A stretch of DNA of 64,000 nt from Xanthostigma xanthostigma (taxonomy: Eukaryota; Arthropoda; Insecta; Raphidioptera; Raphidiidae): contig OY754467.1 in NCBI GenBank assembly GCA_963575645.1, forward strand, positions 24,387,001-24,451,000. Direction: 5' to 3'. Shown here in pieces: positions 31,896 through 43,480 of this stretch. Numbering within the stretch: the stretch's first letter is position 1; the number at the start of each line of letters is the position of its first letter. The notes beneath the pieces were generated by a model that did not search any database, was not told the DNA's origin, and worked only from the letters and a program-made list of their open reading frames with translations. Made by a program: the position numbers and the translations under genes.

Positions 31896-32170
31896 CAGGG
31901 GCGGGCAAATCTTTTGATCGGCGGGCCACATAGTTGATGAAAATTTGACCGCGGGCCGGGTGTCTGACAAAAATTTCACCGCGGGCCAAAAATTTGCAGA
32001 AAAAAAGATTCTCACATTCTATTTCCGCATTCGGAGAGCAAAAAAAAAAAAGGTCCCCGCATTCTATTTCCGCTACTATTTTTCTAAAATTTTCTAAAGT
32101 GCTTCGCGGGCCGGATAAAATTGCGCTGCGGGCCGGATCCGGCCCGCGGGCCGCCATTTGCGCAGGCCTG
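31896..32170. mobile_element. hAT-type MITE with 8-bp target duplication
   Basis: It begins CAGGGGCGGGCAAAT and ends as an imperfect inverted match (ATTTGCGCAGGCCTG). Flanking ATCTAGAC is perfect at 31888-31895 and 32171-32178. The body repeats GCGGGCC, giving it far higher GC than its surroundings. A 117-codon minus-strand frame across it is accidental. Confidence 0.82.
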
Positions 32171-32178
32171 ATCTAGAC

Positions 32179-33170
32179 TAATTACTTAATTATTAGTTAT
32201 AGCTGTAATTTGTTTTGATCTTAACTTAATTAAAGATTTATTTATTACTATTTCTTTAAACGAAATTTTTACTCCTTTAATTAAAGATTTGAAGACTAAA
32301 AGACAAAGTACACACTAGACATGTGTCATTTGTTTTGGTTTGTAACGTCATGCGTTACAACATTACAACTTTAAACAGTTTAAACTGTAACAGTCTGTAA
32401 ACTTGTACAAGATAAATTACATCTCGTCGCTTTGACTGAACAATTAACGTTGAAAACCTAAACTTTGAGTGGAAGTTCCTGAACTTTTATAAGAATTTGT
32501 AAGTTCATGAAGGAAGTAGGTAACAGAATAAATTGTTTAACAGATTTTTGTAATTACTTTTTTAAAAATATATAAATACAGAAAATTCTCTGTAACATAA
32601 GTTGTTTGTATTTTGACTTAACAAAGTAGAATTCTGAATTTTTAGTTATTGAATACATTTCTGAATTTTGTACGCACATTTGTTAACACGCCGATTAGTC
32701 TGGCATCAGTATCCTTGAAAGTTGAATGCACACTATGCTTAAAAAACATTATGAAAGAATGTAAAGAAAGATTTTTTATGCGCATTTCTCTGGTCGAACG
32801 AATAAAGAATATTAACACTGCTATGAACTTGCAATGTTCAAATTGCTAAAAATATTTACTGTTGTATGAACGAGATTATATAAAGTGGCTGTCAATCTTT
32901 GTAAGCGCTGCTGATCCAGTTCTGAATCTAATTAGAAAAGAGCAACCGCCGCAGTGTATTTCTTCTGAGCAACAATCTTTCTGGCCTGGATCCATTCTCC
33001 AGGTCGATGGTTGTTGTAATTTAACGGAATCGTATTGTTGTGGCAACATTGTCCTTCGGTCCGGCTGTCTGTCAGAGATTCTAGCTCCTAAACCGGTTAC
33101 ACTAGAAAGTTGGAATGTTCACATATTATGCATGGCTTCGATCCAAAATTAAATTAGATAGATATGTTGC
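32179..33170. other. Spacer with two weak ORFs of unknown nature
   Basis: Plus-strand frames at 32649-32849 (66 codons, with CTLC near residue 28 and CSNC at its end) and 32862-33152 (96 codons, Cys-rich) follow each other with 12 bases between. The second lies in DNA of higher GC than the flanks. I recognise neither, and both could be chance. Confidence 0.3.
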
Positions 33171-33375
33171 AGTCAAAACTCTTAACCAGTCAAAAGTACT
33201 ATTGACTAGCAAAATCAGTCAAAAGTACTTTTGACCGTATGCTTTAGTCAACAATACTTTTGACTAAAATAACAGTTAAAAGTACTTTTGCCCAATGGAG
33301 CTGGTTAAAAGTACTTTTGACTAAGTGATTCCGTCAAAAGTGGTTTTGACTGGTTGTATCAGTCAAAACTCTTAA
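33171..33375. repeat. 29-bp-period array of 18-bp palindromes
   Basis: The palindrome GTCAAAAGTACTTTTGAC or a variant occurs at 33189, 33218, 33247, 33275, 33304 and 33333 (spacing 29, 29, 28, 29, 29), with dissimilar 10-11-base spacers. The array is bracketed by CAGTCAAAACTCTTAA-like half-sites at 33170 and 33360. It ends about 100 bp before the ATG of the ORF at 33471. Repeated palindromes upstream of a frame suggest a protein-binding or enhancer-like array, but no function is shown. Confidence 0.8.
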
Positions 33376-33470
33376 AAAGTTAAGGTGGTCGATAAAAATA
33401 ACGACAAACGCACATATAAACTTTTATATTACTCATTATTAGTGGAGAACGTGCTGATATTAGAACAAAA

Positions 33471-33638
33471 ATGAGTGACTACGAAAAGAAAGAACGCATT
33501 TTGCAAAGAATTTTAGCGATAGAAGATATAACAGATAGTCATTTCAATGTGATGACAAAAGAAAAATTTGAAAATTTGCAATGGATGTGGAAGACGCGAA
33601 ATTTGATGAAAAGAAAACACCATTACAGTACAGTATAG
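33471..33638 (+). CDS. Hypothetical 55-residue protein
   Basis: An ATG-initiated frame of 55 codons with balanced, charged, helical-looking composition (MSDYEKKERILQRIL at the start, a KFENLQWMWKTRN stretch, basic C-terminus). Composition is more protein-like than most short frames here. A TATAAA lies about 55 bases upstream (near 33415), and the palindrome array lies just before that. A small inverted sequence, AACACAGAACCTGTGTT (33692-33708), follows the stop. I do not recognise the family. It could be an exon, a transposon gene or chance. Confidence 0.3.
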   Translation: MSDYEKKERILQRILAIEDITDSHFNVMTKEKFENLQWMWKTRNLMKRKHHYSTV

Positions 33639-33722
33639 ACTAAAACGCTTTAACATCATTGACGTTTGTGGTATAAAAAAATTAGTTACAAACACAGAAC
33701 CTGTGTTTTTATAACCTGTGAA

Positions 33723-33916
33723 CAGGGCCCGATCTAGGGGAGGGCAAACCGAGCAATTGCCCGGGGCGGCAAATTTAAGGGCGGCGCGGCGTCGGCGTCG
33801 AAAATTTGAAAGATGATTAAACAAAAAAAAATTACACCATCTATGGAACAACGCATGAGTAAAAGGCGGCAAATATTATTTTTCCCGAAGCAGCGAAATA
33901 GCTGGATCGGTCCCTG
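33723..33916. mobile_element. hAT-like MITE abutting the satellite
   Basis: Begins CAGGGCCCGATCTAG and ends CTGGATCGGTCCCTG, an imperfect inverted pair. The interior has GGGGCGGC and GGCGGCGCGGCG. The flanking 8-mers do not match, and the 626-bp satellite starts immediately at the right end. One flank was therefore probably replaced by array expansion or rearrangement. Confidence 0.55.
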
Positions 33917-33917
33917 A

Positions 33918-35880
33918 TCGGAAGGCTCTTAGTGATAAAAAAGTCGCCGATTTGCGAAAACATCAAAAAACTTCAATTTTTTCAATTTTTTGAAAAAAAT
34001 AAAAGTGTCACGGATATGCCTGAATTTACTTGATCTTATAGAAAAAAAGTCCGCTGAATCGAATGAGCACAAGCGCAGAACTGTATCTCTTCTGGTTTCG
34101 GAGTTATGAGCATTTGAAAGTTTGGAAATTTCAAACTCGATTATCTCCGAAACTAGACAAGATACAGAGCTGCGCCTGTGCTCATTGGATTCAGCGTGTC
34201 AAAATCTACCGGGCAATCTTAATATCAACCCGTTCTGGGAGACATCGATTTTGAAAATTTTTACAGGGGGGGGCCGACGATTATTTTTTCATTTTAAATA
34301 AAGTGCAGTATCGACCGGAAATTTATAGAATATATGGTTGAAAACGACTTAGTCCTATGCAAAAAATCATGCTGAATCGAATGAGCCTATTTAGAAGTCT
34401 GTAGCTATTGTAGTTTTCAAGTTATAGCGTTTTTAATTTTTTCAAGAAAATTTTATAAAAACGCGCCTAACCCCTAAACCAAAGAAGATACATTGGATTG
34501 AGCGTGATTTTTTCCATAAGTACACATAATATTAACCGTATCGGAAGGCTCTTAGTGCCTCAAAAAGTCGCCGATTTGCGAAAACATCGAAAAACTTCAA
34601 ATTTTTTCAATTTTTTGAAAAAAATAAAAGTGTCACGGATATGCCTGAATTTACTTGATCTTATAGAAAAAAAGTCCGCTGAATCGAATGAGCACAAGCG
34701 CAGAACTGTATCTCTTCTGGTTTCGGAGTTATGAGCATTTGAAAGTTTGGAAATTTCAAACTCGATTATCTCCGAAACTAGACAAGATACAGAGCTGCGC
34801 CTGTGCTCATTGGATTCAGCGTGTCAAAATCTACCGGGCAATCTTAATATCAACCCGTTTTGGGAGACATCGATTTTGAAAATTTTTACAGGGGGGGGGC
34901 CGACGATTATTTTTTCATTTTAAATAAAGTGCAGTATCGACCGGAAATTTATAGAATATATGGTTGAAAACGACTTAGTCCTATGCAAAAAATCATGCTG
35001 AATCGAATGAGCCTATTTAGAAGTCTGTAGCTATTGTAGTTTTCAAGTTATAGCGTTTTTAATTTTTTCAAGAAAATTTTATAAAAACGCGCCTAACCCC
35101 TAAACCAAAGAAGATACATTGGATTGAGCGTGATTTTTTCCATAAGTACACATAATATTAACCGTATCGGAAGGCTCTTAGTGCCTCAAAAAGTCGCCGA
35201 TTTGCGAAAACATCGAAAAACTTCAAATTTTTTCAATTTTTTGAAAAAAATAAAAGTGTCACGGATATGCCTGAATTTACTTGATCTTATAGAAAAAAAG
35301 TCCGCTGAATCGAATGAGCACAAGCGCAGAACTGTATCTCTTCTGGTTTCGGAGTTATGAGCATTTGAAAGTTTGGAAATTTCAAACTCGATTATCTCCG
35401 AAACTAGACAAGATACAGAGCTGCGCCTGTGCTCATTGGATTCAGCGTGTCAAAATATACCGGGCAATCTTAATATCAACCCGTTTTGGGAGACATCGAT
35501 TTTGAAAATTTTTACAGGGGGGGGGCCGACGATTATTTTTTCATTTTAAATAAAGTGCAGTATCGACCGGAAATTTATAGAATATATGGTTGAAAACGAC
35601 TTAGTCCTATGCAAAAAATCATGCTGAATCGAATGAGCCTATTTAGAAGTCTGTAGCTATTGTAGTTTTCAAGTTATAGCGTTTTTAATTTTTTCAAGAA
35701 AATTTTATAAAAACGCGCCTAACCCCTAAACCAAAGAAGATACATTGGATTGAGCGTGATTTTTTCCATAAGTACACATAATATTAACCGTATCGGAAGG
35801 CTCTTAGTGCCTCAAAAAGTCGCCGATTTGCGAAAACATCGAAAAACTTCAAATTTTTTAATTTTTTGAAAAGAATAAAA
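33918..35880. repeat. 626-bp satellite, three copies plus a partial
   Basis: Units begin TCGGAAGGCTCTTAGTG at 33918, 34541, 35167 and 35793 (periods 623, 626, 626). Adjacent units differ by only a few bases. Each unit holds two diverged dyads, both opening GCTGAATCGAATGAGC and closing with ATTGGATTCAGC or ATTGGATTGAGC, so much of the unit can fold on itself. The open frames repeated in every unit (63 and 78 codons) are by-products of the tandem array. Confidence 0.88.
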
Positions 35881-35924
35881 AAACGTCGTTTGTGCACTTT
35901 TTTTTGCTGTTGCTCTTGTAGCTT

Positions 35925-36060
35925 TTATAAGCAAAGAATTTCGAGGTTGGATTTCAATTCCTTGTCTGCCTCGAAATTCATTTTTTTTTCGACGTCTTAG
36001 GCACAGAATTTCGAGCTTGATTTCAATTTCTTGTCTGCCTCGGAATTCTTTTTTTTTAAG
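35925..36060. repeat. Two ~70-bp direct repeats with internal dyads
   Basis: Both contain AGAATTTCGAG, GATTTCAATT and CTTGTCTGCCTCG(A/G)AATTC. Within each, GAATTTCGAGG can pair with CCTCGAAATTC. Confidence 0.6.
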
Positions 36061-36655
36061 TTATAATCTTGAGATCCAGTCGCCTCAAGTTTTTGAATTT
36101 AGCACAGAACGAAGTTTTTACTTCTCCGAAGTTTTTTTTTAAGATTTCACGTCTTTTTCCAAAGTGTGAGACAATATTTTTATATAAATATATATTGTTG
36201 AAACTGCGAACTAATAGGTTTTTTTTATCGATGTAACTTACACTTACAAGTCTATAATAACGTACAGGTTACAACTATACGATCTAAAAAAAATAAATAA
36301 TAATCACCGCAATTCCAAAAATATGTATATTACGCGCCAAATAGGTATAAATGCACTATTGTAGTTTGTTAAATAAGAAGTAACAATCAAAAGTCGATTA
36401 TAGAAATTGCAACAATCGACTTAATCTAACTTCAATCATATATTTTGTTATTTTTTAATAAAAGATTTGACGAAAGTGAATTTTCAAAAAACAATTAAGA
36501 AAATAAAAAAAAAATTAAAAATTAAAAAAGAAATAAAAATATATGAGAAAAAAATTGAGAAAATAAATTAAAAATAAAAAAAACAATTAAAAATATAAAA
36601 AAAATTAAAAATTAAAAAAAAAAAATAAATATAAAAATATATGATTATATATAAA
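36061..36655. other. Low-complexity A-rich spacer
   Basis: Mostly runs such as AAAATTAAAAATT and AAATAAAAAT (36470-36660). No gene. Confidence 0.5.
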
Positions 36656-36790
36656 TATCAAGTGGAAATAAAATGGAGTAGAAAAAAAAAATTTCCAATA
36701 ATGCTGGCGGGATTCGAACTCGAGACCCTGTTATTACTAGCCTAACGTCGTAACCGCTCGGCCACGAGAACGCTCACAGTATATGCTGTT
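36656..36790 (-). mobile_element. tRNA-derived SINE
   Basis: On the minus strand, TGGCCGAGCGG (A-box) and GAGTTCGAATCCC (B-box) lie in tRNA-like order and spacing. The tail shares the ATCAAGTG/ATGGA(A/G)TAG segment with the copy at 20256. Confidence 0.68.
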
Positions 36791-37795
36791 ATTGTGGTAC
36801 AGAAGTATATGGGTAATACGAAAAATCGGTGATACGAAAATCACGTGGTCACAGAACTATAAACTTGGAAACTGGCTTCATATACACGGCGTTATATGGG
36901 AGACAGGCAAAATCAATATATAAGAATACGTTAGAGATTCGTCGGCATTTAGCACAGAAAAGAATCTCTAACGAGATTCTTCGATTATATTTTTAGAGCC
37001 TGAGGAATTCTGGAGTTTAGAAAGAAATGTAGCAATTGTTTCAAGTTAACCTTCCTTTTACCTAATAAATAACTTATTTTTATATTGATATATTAAACTA
37101 TAACTTGAGCTCTGAATTCTGTTTTATCTTCCAAATTTAAGTTGTATTTATAAATACTTCTCTAAAATAACACTATATTAGGGCTTCGATCCAAAATTGA
37201 AGGTCATGTTTACAATTTTGAAAAAATTATTCTAGGGTGGTTTCAATACATATAAAAAAGAGATCGAGAACATTTTTTGCCTAGGCCTATAGATAAGTTT
37301 ATTATTAAAATCTTACTTTCAAATTATGAATAGATGCTTGAGCCAAATAAAACTATAACATGGTTCTTAAAATAATATGAGTTATAGGAGCGAGTTGTGT
37401 TATTTCAACCGTATAGCTAGCGTTATTCATTTATCAATCGTAATGGCACATAATAAAGAAAAAATTTCTCTCATTCTAATCTAAATATTACTCGTATAAA
37501 TGAATATTTAATATTCTCCAGTGGGTGTAAACAGCAAACTAACGAATCCCTCGACTATTGGTTACGTAAACATGTGTATCTCTCCTAGTTCGAAGCTTTT
37601 AAAGCTCTTTTTAAGTATATTAAAACGCGCTATCTCAGCTTACAATTTTGCTTGATCAAGAAGCATACTAAGACCGAATTAAATGAAAGAAAAATCTGAT
37701 TTTTTTTACCATAAAATATTATAAGAGTTGGCAAAACCAAAAGTGCACATCCCGCAAGTTTTCCACTGTATAGGTAATGAAAATTGAAAAAATAA
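36791..37795. other. Spacer, no gene
   Basis: One short inverted segment around AGAATCTCTAACGAGATTCTT (36961-36981). Otherwise nothing recognised. Confidence 0.4.
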
Positions 37796-37799
37796 AAAA

Positions 37800-37980
37800 T
37801 AATTAAAATTGAAAAAAAAAAAATAAATAAAATGGAATAGTAAAGAAAATTTCAATGATGTCGCGGCAGGAATCGAATCCAGGACCTTGTCACTGCTAGT
37901 TCGACTGAACCATAAGCGCTCTTACATCGTGCCGCAGTGTAATCGTGGTATACTTAGATGTATAGCACTTATTCTAAGGT
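37800..37980 (-). mobile_element. tRNA-derived SINE
   Basis: Minus-strand B-box GGATTCGATTCC and an A-box-like TATGGTTCAGTCG, with the same ATGGAATAG tail as other copies. Confidence 0.6.
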
Positions 37981-38414
37981 AACTTACTAAACTAAATATA
38001 TCATTATATCTAGCTATTAGCTGTCAAAAATAATAAAAATAAAACTGTTTATAAAAATTAAACTACTGAACACATTTCAGTGAATTTAAATAGGGTTCTG
38101 TTCTGATAGTAAACAAACTCAATAAAATATAAACCAAGGCGATCCAACCAAAATTGCGATCTGTAGAGCTCGGACTTACGTACATACGTACAGATCAACC
38201 GACAACTGCTGTTCGTGATTTACAATTACAATTTTAGTAGTAATTATGAACTTGAATGGATCTAAAATGGTTCTGGTTTATAGAACAGAATCTCCTCTTT
38301 TCTGAATGGATTTTATGTGAAATTCACTTAGATATAACTTCTTGTATGAACGAAAGTCAGGTCTGACGCGAAAAGTGATAATAGAGCACATACCGCTAGT
38401 TTAGCGGTATGTGC
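37981..38414. repeat. Composite repeat adjoining the SINE, copy 2
   Basis: Second copy of 20400-21050, with the same order of landmarks, ending in a palindromic hairpin GCACATACCGCTA...TAGCGGTATGTGC (38386-38414). The base pairs of the hairpin are kept in both copies although the sequence differs, which suggests selection on structure or a terminal function. Confidence 0.62.
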
Positions 38415-40264
38415 AATAGTACAAATGTTGCGGACGTACGCGTCCGCATTTACAACCTCGAAGCACTCACATCTTTTTTGACATCTGCATCCATCTCCGC
38501 AATAGTTTGTGCGGAGCTTTAGTGGATATGGATGTGATGGAAGTCATGACAAGAATAAAGTATAATACCTAAATATTTTTTTTATTATTATTAAATAAGA
38601 TAAAAGCTACAAAACAAAATTACTTTTTAGTAAAAAGTATTTACTTATCTAATAAATATGTTTAGGTAGGTGCCTACAACAAAAAAAAGAAAACACTCTT
38701 TAGTCTTAAGAACAAAATTATTTCTTTTAAACTTTGGTCATTTTGTATAGTACTCGTGTTAAAGATCTACAATAAAATGAAAACCTACCAAACACAACAA
38801 CTAATTAAATATTTTTAATGCAAATAATACTTCAATCAAAGGTATCAAAATAAAAAGAGTTTTCTTTTGAACTAAAAAAAAAGAACTGGGAGCGCACCGG
38901 CATAAACCTCCCGAATGTAGTTTTGGTTTTGGCCGGATGGGTAGCCGAAACCGAAACTAAGCCGAAACTAGGCCGAAACCGAAACTTCGGTATGACACTA
39001 GTAATATTTTACCATAGTAAGTTCGGTTATTTACTATCACATCAAAAACATAAAAATGGAAAAAGGGGTCAAGCTTGCTACCGTCAAAAAAGAATTGAGA
39101 TCTAAATGGGTGCCAAGTTTTCACACACGAGGCATTTATTTATAATATAAAACATAAAAACTTGTCATGTGAAAGCTTGGTACACTTTTAGATCTTAATT
39201 CTATTCCGGCAATGCTGTTCTTTGTAGGTATCGAGCCTGTTCCCTTTCTTCACATTTAGTTTTAAATTGACAATACGTATATGTTCAAAAAGCAAAGAAT
39301 GCCCCATATGTGTTCTCAATTTAAAATTCGATAAGGAATGTAATAAATTCGGCTGTTGAAAAGGACATTATGTACGTTTTAGTCGTTGATTTCCAAGGCA
39401 ACTAATTAGCGAGCGAATTTCGGACTCAAAAAGACAGTGAAGAACGTTTTATTTAGTTCACTTCACATATATATTTGTCATTTTTAGTGGAAATTATGTT
39501 CAATGAAACGTTGGCGCAGTTAATAGTTTCCTATTCTGACATTTTGCTAATAGATTTTTCTTTCTTCTCTTTGAAGAATTTATACCTATAAATAATGTAT
39601 AAGATTGACCTTAAGCTAATGGCACATCTACGAACAGAAAAAAAACACTAACATTAAAAAGGTTTAAATCAACCGTTGTGCGTTACATACTTGAGAAAAA
39701 AGTGTCCGGAGTTGTTTTTGTGAAAGGTTACCTCTTTCTACATAAATGACGTGTTTGTTGACGTCTCGAACATTCGTCCGTCTTCTAAATATAAGTTTTT
39801 TAAAGAAAGTATCGTATATTATTATCCATATCTTTTTATACAATTTTTTATTTTGATTCAGAGAGACGTAGAACATTTGGCAACATAATGGTTGCAGTCT
39901 ACACCTTAAATTAATATTTCAATTTATAATTTTTTCAATTATCAATGATATTCTTCACTATAGTATAGGTATTCACAGATGAAAAACACCAAAATTCAAA
40001 AGCTGGAATTGATTTAGACTTTTTCTCTTTACGCGATCCTCACTTCGCGATCCGAATCTGCCACCTAAAATGACGCTGATACATTCATATTGGGATCTGA
40101 CATACTTCGCGAAGATTCGGACGTCTGGTGATAAAGAGGCATATTTATAAACGTGAAAGATTGTTGTGGTGAGAGAGAGAAAAATTTCAGCATACTACTA
40201 CAAAATAGAGCTTGTATTTTATACTACACACTACATAAGTAAACTGGTATAACGAAGAGCAAAT
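38415..40264. other. Spacer, no gene; minor repeats
   Basis: A short CCGAAAC-rich tandem stretch lies at 38945-38985. A segment near 39065-39200 has inverted halves (GATCTAAATGGGTGCCAAG-like against CTTGGTACACTTTTAGATC). Confidence 0.4.
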
Positions 40265-40385
40265 AAAAAAATTGGTACCGACCGCCAAGATTGAATCTAC
40301 GACCATTAGGTTACGGAACAACCGTTCTACCTCGCGGCCACCTTAGTTAATGTTCTACAGGCGGTTTCTATAGTATACGTAGGTA
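40265..40385 (-). mobile_element. Degenerate tRNA-derived SINE
   Basis: Minus-strand A-box-like TGGCCGCGAGG and a decayed B-box AGATTCAATCTTG. It follows the same layout as the other copies but is more diverged. Confidence 0.45.
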
Positions 40386-40945
40386 CATTGCGACACGTTT
40401 GTTACATTTTCAACCGCATGCATGAATTTTACCTGACCGTACCAAAAAAAGTTTTACATTAAAAAAGTTTTAAAAGACCATCACACCAGAAGCACCGGAA
40501 GTAAGATTAGTGTATGGAGACGCTTGTTAAATATAGATATAAAAGAAGTTGTGTGAAGTTATCGAACTCACTTGAATAAATACTACTGGACGAAGATTCT
40601 AGTATATCAAAAGCGCTGAAAATGAAATGCTTGGACCTGACATACCTAAAAGAAAAAATATAAATTAACAAATGTGTTTTACTAACTATTTACAAATATT
40701 AAAGACATATAAATACTATATTTGCCTTATATTTAGACTCGAGATGAAATGGTCAAATAAGCTTAATAAAATAGGTTTTCTACATTTTCTATTTGTTTTT
40801 TTAATGTGAAATCCGATTAAGTATTATTTCATATTTGCAAACAAAGACATTGCAATTTTATTGTATTAAATTTTTTGTTTTTAGTATCTTTTTCGCTTAA
40901 AATAATATGTTATCGACAGAAAAAAGGGAAACAAGCGATATTAGC
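40386..40945. other. Spacer, nothing recognised
   Basis: AT-rich, no frame or repeat boundary. Confidence 0.4.
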
Positions 40946-41170
40946 TATGTTCCAATCTCTCTTTGAACGGCAATATTATCGTCATGGCCATGCGCAGTAG
41001 CAAAAACGTATTGCAACTGAGATATGGACGGTTATCGAATAGTCCTTTAAATGTTCCAACTGAATTTGTGATAGTCACAAAACAGTGCAAAGTTGACGCA
41101 TGCTCACAAAACCGTTACAAACGGTTTCGTTACGGTTTCTAAATGGTCTATTTACAGCAGGTTGGAACAT
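40946..41170. mobile_element. Inverted-repeat MITE, relative of 52103-52258
   Basis: ATGTTCCAA at the left and TTGGAACAT at the right form the ends. Inside are GCATGCTC/CATGCGCAGTAGC and ACGGTTTCGTTACGGTTTC segments like those of the element at 52103. Arms are only partly complementary, so this is an older copy. Confidence 0.45.
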
Positions 41171-41235
41171 ACCTAATGTCTTTTACATACATTATCCGTT
41201 CAATATCGCCAAAATGAATATCATCATCCCATACA

Positions 41236-41592
41236 CGAGGGATGGCCAACTTCTTTATATGTATGCTCGACTATTTTTCTTATAAATGCTTCGCGATCTA
41301 CCTACTAAAATCTAAAATAATTTGACACATTCAAACATATCATGTCGTATGTACTAATAAGTGACAGTCGGGTAGAAGGGGGTGTATTAAGCAAACATGT
41401 ATTTTATTAATGCCATTTATTAATCGGAAAGTAGACACCAGAAAGAAATTAAAATTAAATTTTGTTTTAAAATTTGCCTAGAACAATTTTTTAATCACTG
41501 ATTGAGTTGTAAAAGGAATTTGGTATGAATTCGTTTCTTGTCGGGTATGATCGACGAAAAATCGCTTCGCGATCGACCTGTTGACCATCCTG
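41236..41592. mobile_element. Probable degraded hAT-type MITE
   Basis: GAGGGATGGCCAAC at the left and GTTGACCATCCTG at the right are imperfect inverted ends, with CTTCGCGATC(T/G)ACCT near both ends. Flanks share CATAC but no clean 8-bp duplication. Confidence 0.45.
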
Positions 41593-42336
41593 CGGCATAC
41601 ATCGTAGGCCGATAGTATGCTGGAAACAAAATTCCTATAATTTTAGAAAAAGTCAACTGTATTGTGACGTTGCATATCGTAGTATTCTGCTTTTAGGTTA
41701 ATAATACTTCTTGGATATGATATCATTAATGCCCGAGCTCGTTGCAGACTACAGTAATTTAGACACGTGAGTGAGGTGGTCTTATCTGACTTCAGCCATA
41801 TCGGTGACAGAACCGTTACTTCGTAGCAAATTGCGTGACACGTTGTATTCTTATCGAACATACAAATCTTTGTTTTTCCCTACATGAGACTATAGTCAAG
41901 TGTTGATATAAAAGTACACATAAAATATACCGACTGTATAATGAACGATAGAGATAATACGTAATTATTATGCATCGAAACAAAGCCTTCGATGTATATG
42001 TATATTAAATTCGCAACAAAAATTCTGTGTGTTTTAGACACGCATGTGTTGTCATCATAACAGGATCTGTTTTGATTTTCATTTATGTAACTAAAAAAAT
42101 AGTGCTCTCCATAGCTTCTATACAATACCAGCTAGGAAAGTATTTATCGAAGGAAAGTAAGTTACTTCATTTTCGACAAACAAAAAAATAACGCTTTTAA
42201 TGTTCATCTATCCGTATTATATTGATTTGTGTTGATACTCTTGAAATCAAAATTAATTGGTTTTATCCATATCTCATAAAATAATACTTTAGTTTCCTTG
42301 GTATTGGTTTAATACTGATGAGAATCAGTTTTATTA
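41593..42336. other. Spacer, nothing recognised
   Basis: Minus-strand frames of 72 and 81 codons lack recognisable features. Confidence 0.4.
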
Positions 42337-42338
42337 TA

Positions 42339-43002
42339 GTGCAGCCAAATAAGCTAAAAAAGGGGACAACCTCGGAATAAAACGAAATAAGCTGAATGTT
42401 TGTATAAACTTTTATTTTGGTTTTCTAAATGTTAAGGTCACGTGGGAGCGTGCTTAGATATTAAAGGTCAAAGGTCACGAAAATCAGTTATTTGGAAATA
42501 TCTCGCTTCCTTTGCCTTAAGTCGTATTTGCAGTTATTATAAAAGTTGTAGAGTATAAAATTCTCTATAAACTTCGTCTCCAACAATTTTAACCGTTTTT
42601 TAGATAGAGCGCGAAGAGTGTGGAGCGCTCAGTCATACATGCCAAGGTCAATCGCGAATCCCAGTCTTTAATACGGTTTTTTCAACTTAATTATTCGTTA
42701 AATATTAGTTAATTAACTATTTAATACATTATATTTTTATAGATTATATTTATATGAACTGGGTTCCGCGATTGAAACGAAATCTTTTGCTCTATAACTT
42801 TTATTGTATATGCAAATACGATTTGAGGCAATGGAAGCGAGATATTTCCAAAAAACTGATTTTTGCAACGTTTGACTTTGAATATCTAAGGACGCTCACA
42901 TATGACCTTATGAGACAACATTTAGAATGCTAAAATAAAGGTTTATACAAATATTCAGCTTATTCTGTTTCATTCCGAGGTGAAACCCTAAAGTGACTGA
43001 AC
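42339..43002. mobile_element. TA-flanked palindromic MITE
   Basis: GTGCAGCCA after TA at the left, and TGACTGAAC before TA at the right. The arms are inverted copies (CCTCGGAATAAAACG / TTTCATTCCGAGG, AAATATCTCGCTTCC / GGAAGCGAGATATTT). 664 bp, no coding. Confidence 0.62.
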
Positions 43003-43004
43003 TA

Positions 43005-43480
43005 TTATAGTAATTAACTCGTGTAAATAAGTGACAGAGATATACCTTTGCGCACATTTTTTGCTGCTTGCAATTAATCACATTATAATCAAACTTGGTG
43101 AAAACTTTATATCAATATTGCCTAACGGCAAACGAGCACTAAATGTTGTAATTGATAAAGCATAGATTAATAAAAATGACACATTCAAATCAGTTGTATA
43201 ATGGATGTTATCAGTGATATAAATAGAATAAAATAACATTTGAAATTTGTTTCAGTTCTTTTTCTTATTCTATAACAGAGGCGTAATAAAAAAATGATAA
43301 CTACAGCAAATTAAATTATTTAGTTTTTTAATAAAGTTAAAAATCCAGAAATAAACTAATAATTAAGTTGTAATTTTGCCACATATTAATCATAAAATAA
43401 TGTCAGATTCTGTTAAAACGTTGAATACTTATAATAAAATCTAGCATCCGTTTTTATTGTAAGACAGGGCATACGCAATC
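43005..43480. other. Spacer, nothing recognised
   Basis: AT-rich, no frame or repeat boundary. Confidence 0.4.

Noticed and set aside
31804-32157. 117-codon minus-strand frame
   Set aside because: It lies across a hAT MITE of GCGGGCC repeats and its flank; composition and position indicate a chance frame.
32649-33152. Two-exon zinc-binding gene (CTLC...CSNC)
   Set aside because: The paired cysteines are suggestive but the spacing fits no family I know, the frames are short, and no splice or homology evidence is visible.
33171-33375. CRISPR array
   Set aside because: Palindromic repeats with variable spacers look superficially similar, but spacers are only 10-11 bases, repeats are 18 bases and diverged, there are no cas genes, and the setting is eukaryotic.
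34063-35505. Repeated 63- and 78-codon frames
   Set aside because: They recur once per 626-bp satellite unit and cross dyad structures. Nothing indicates protein coding.
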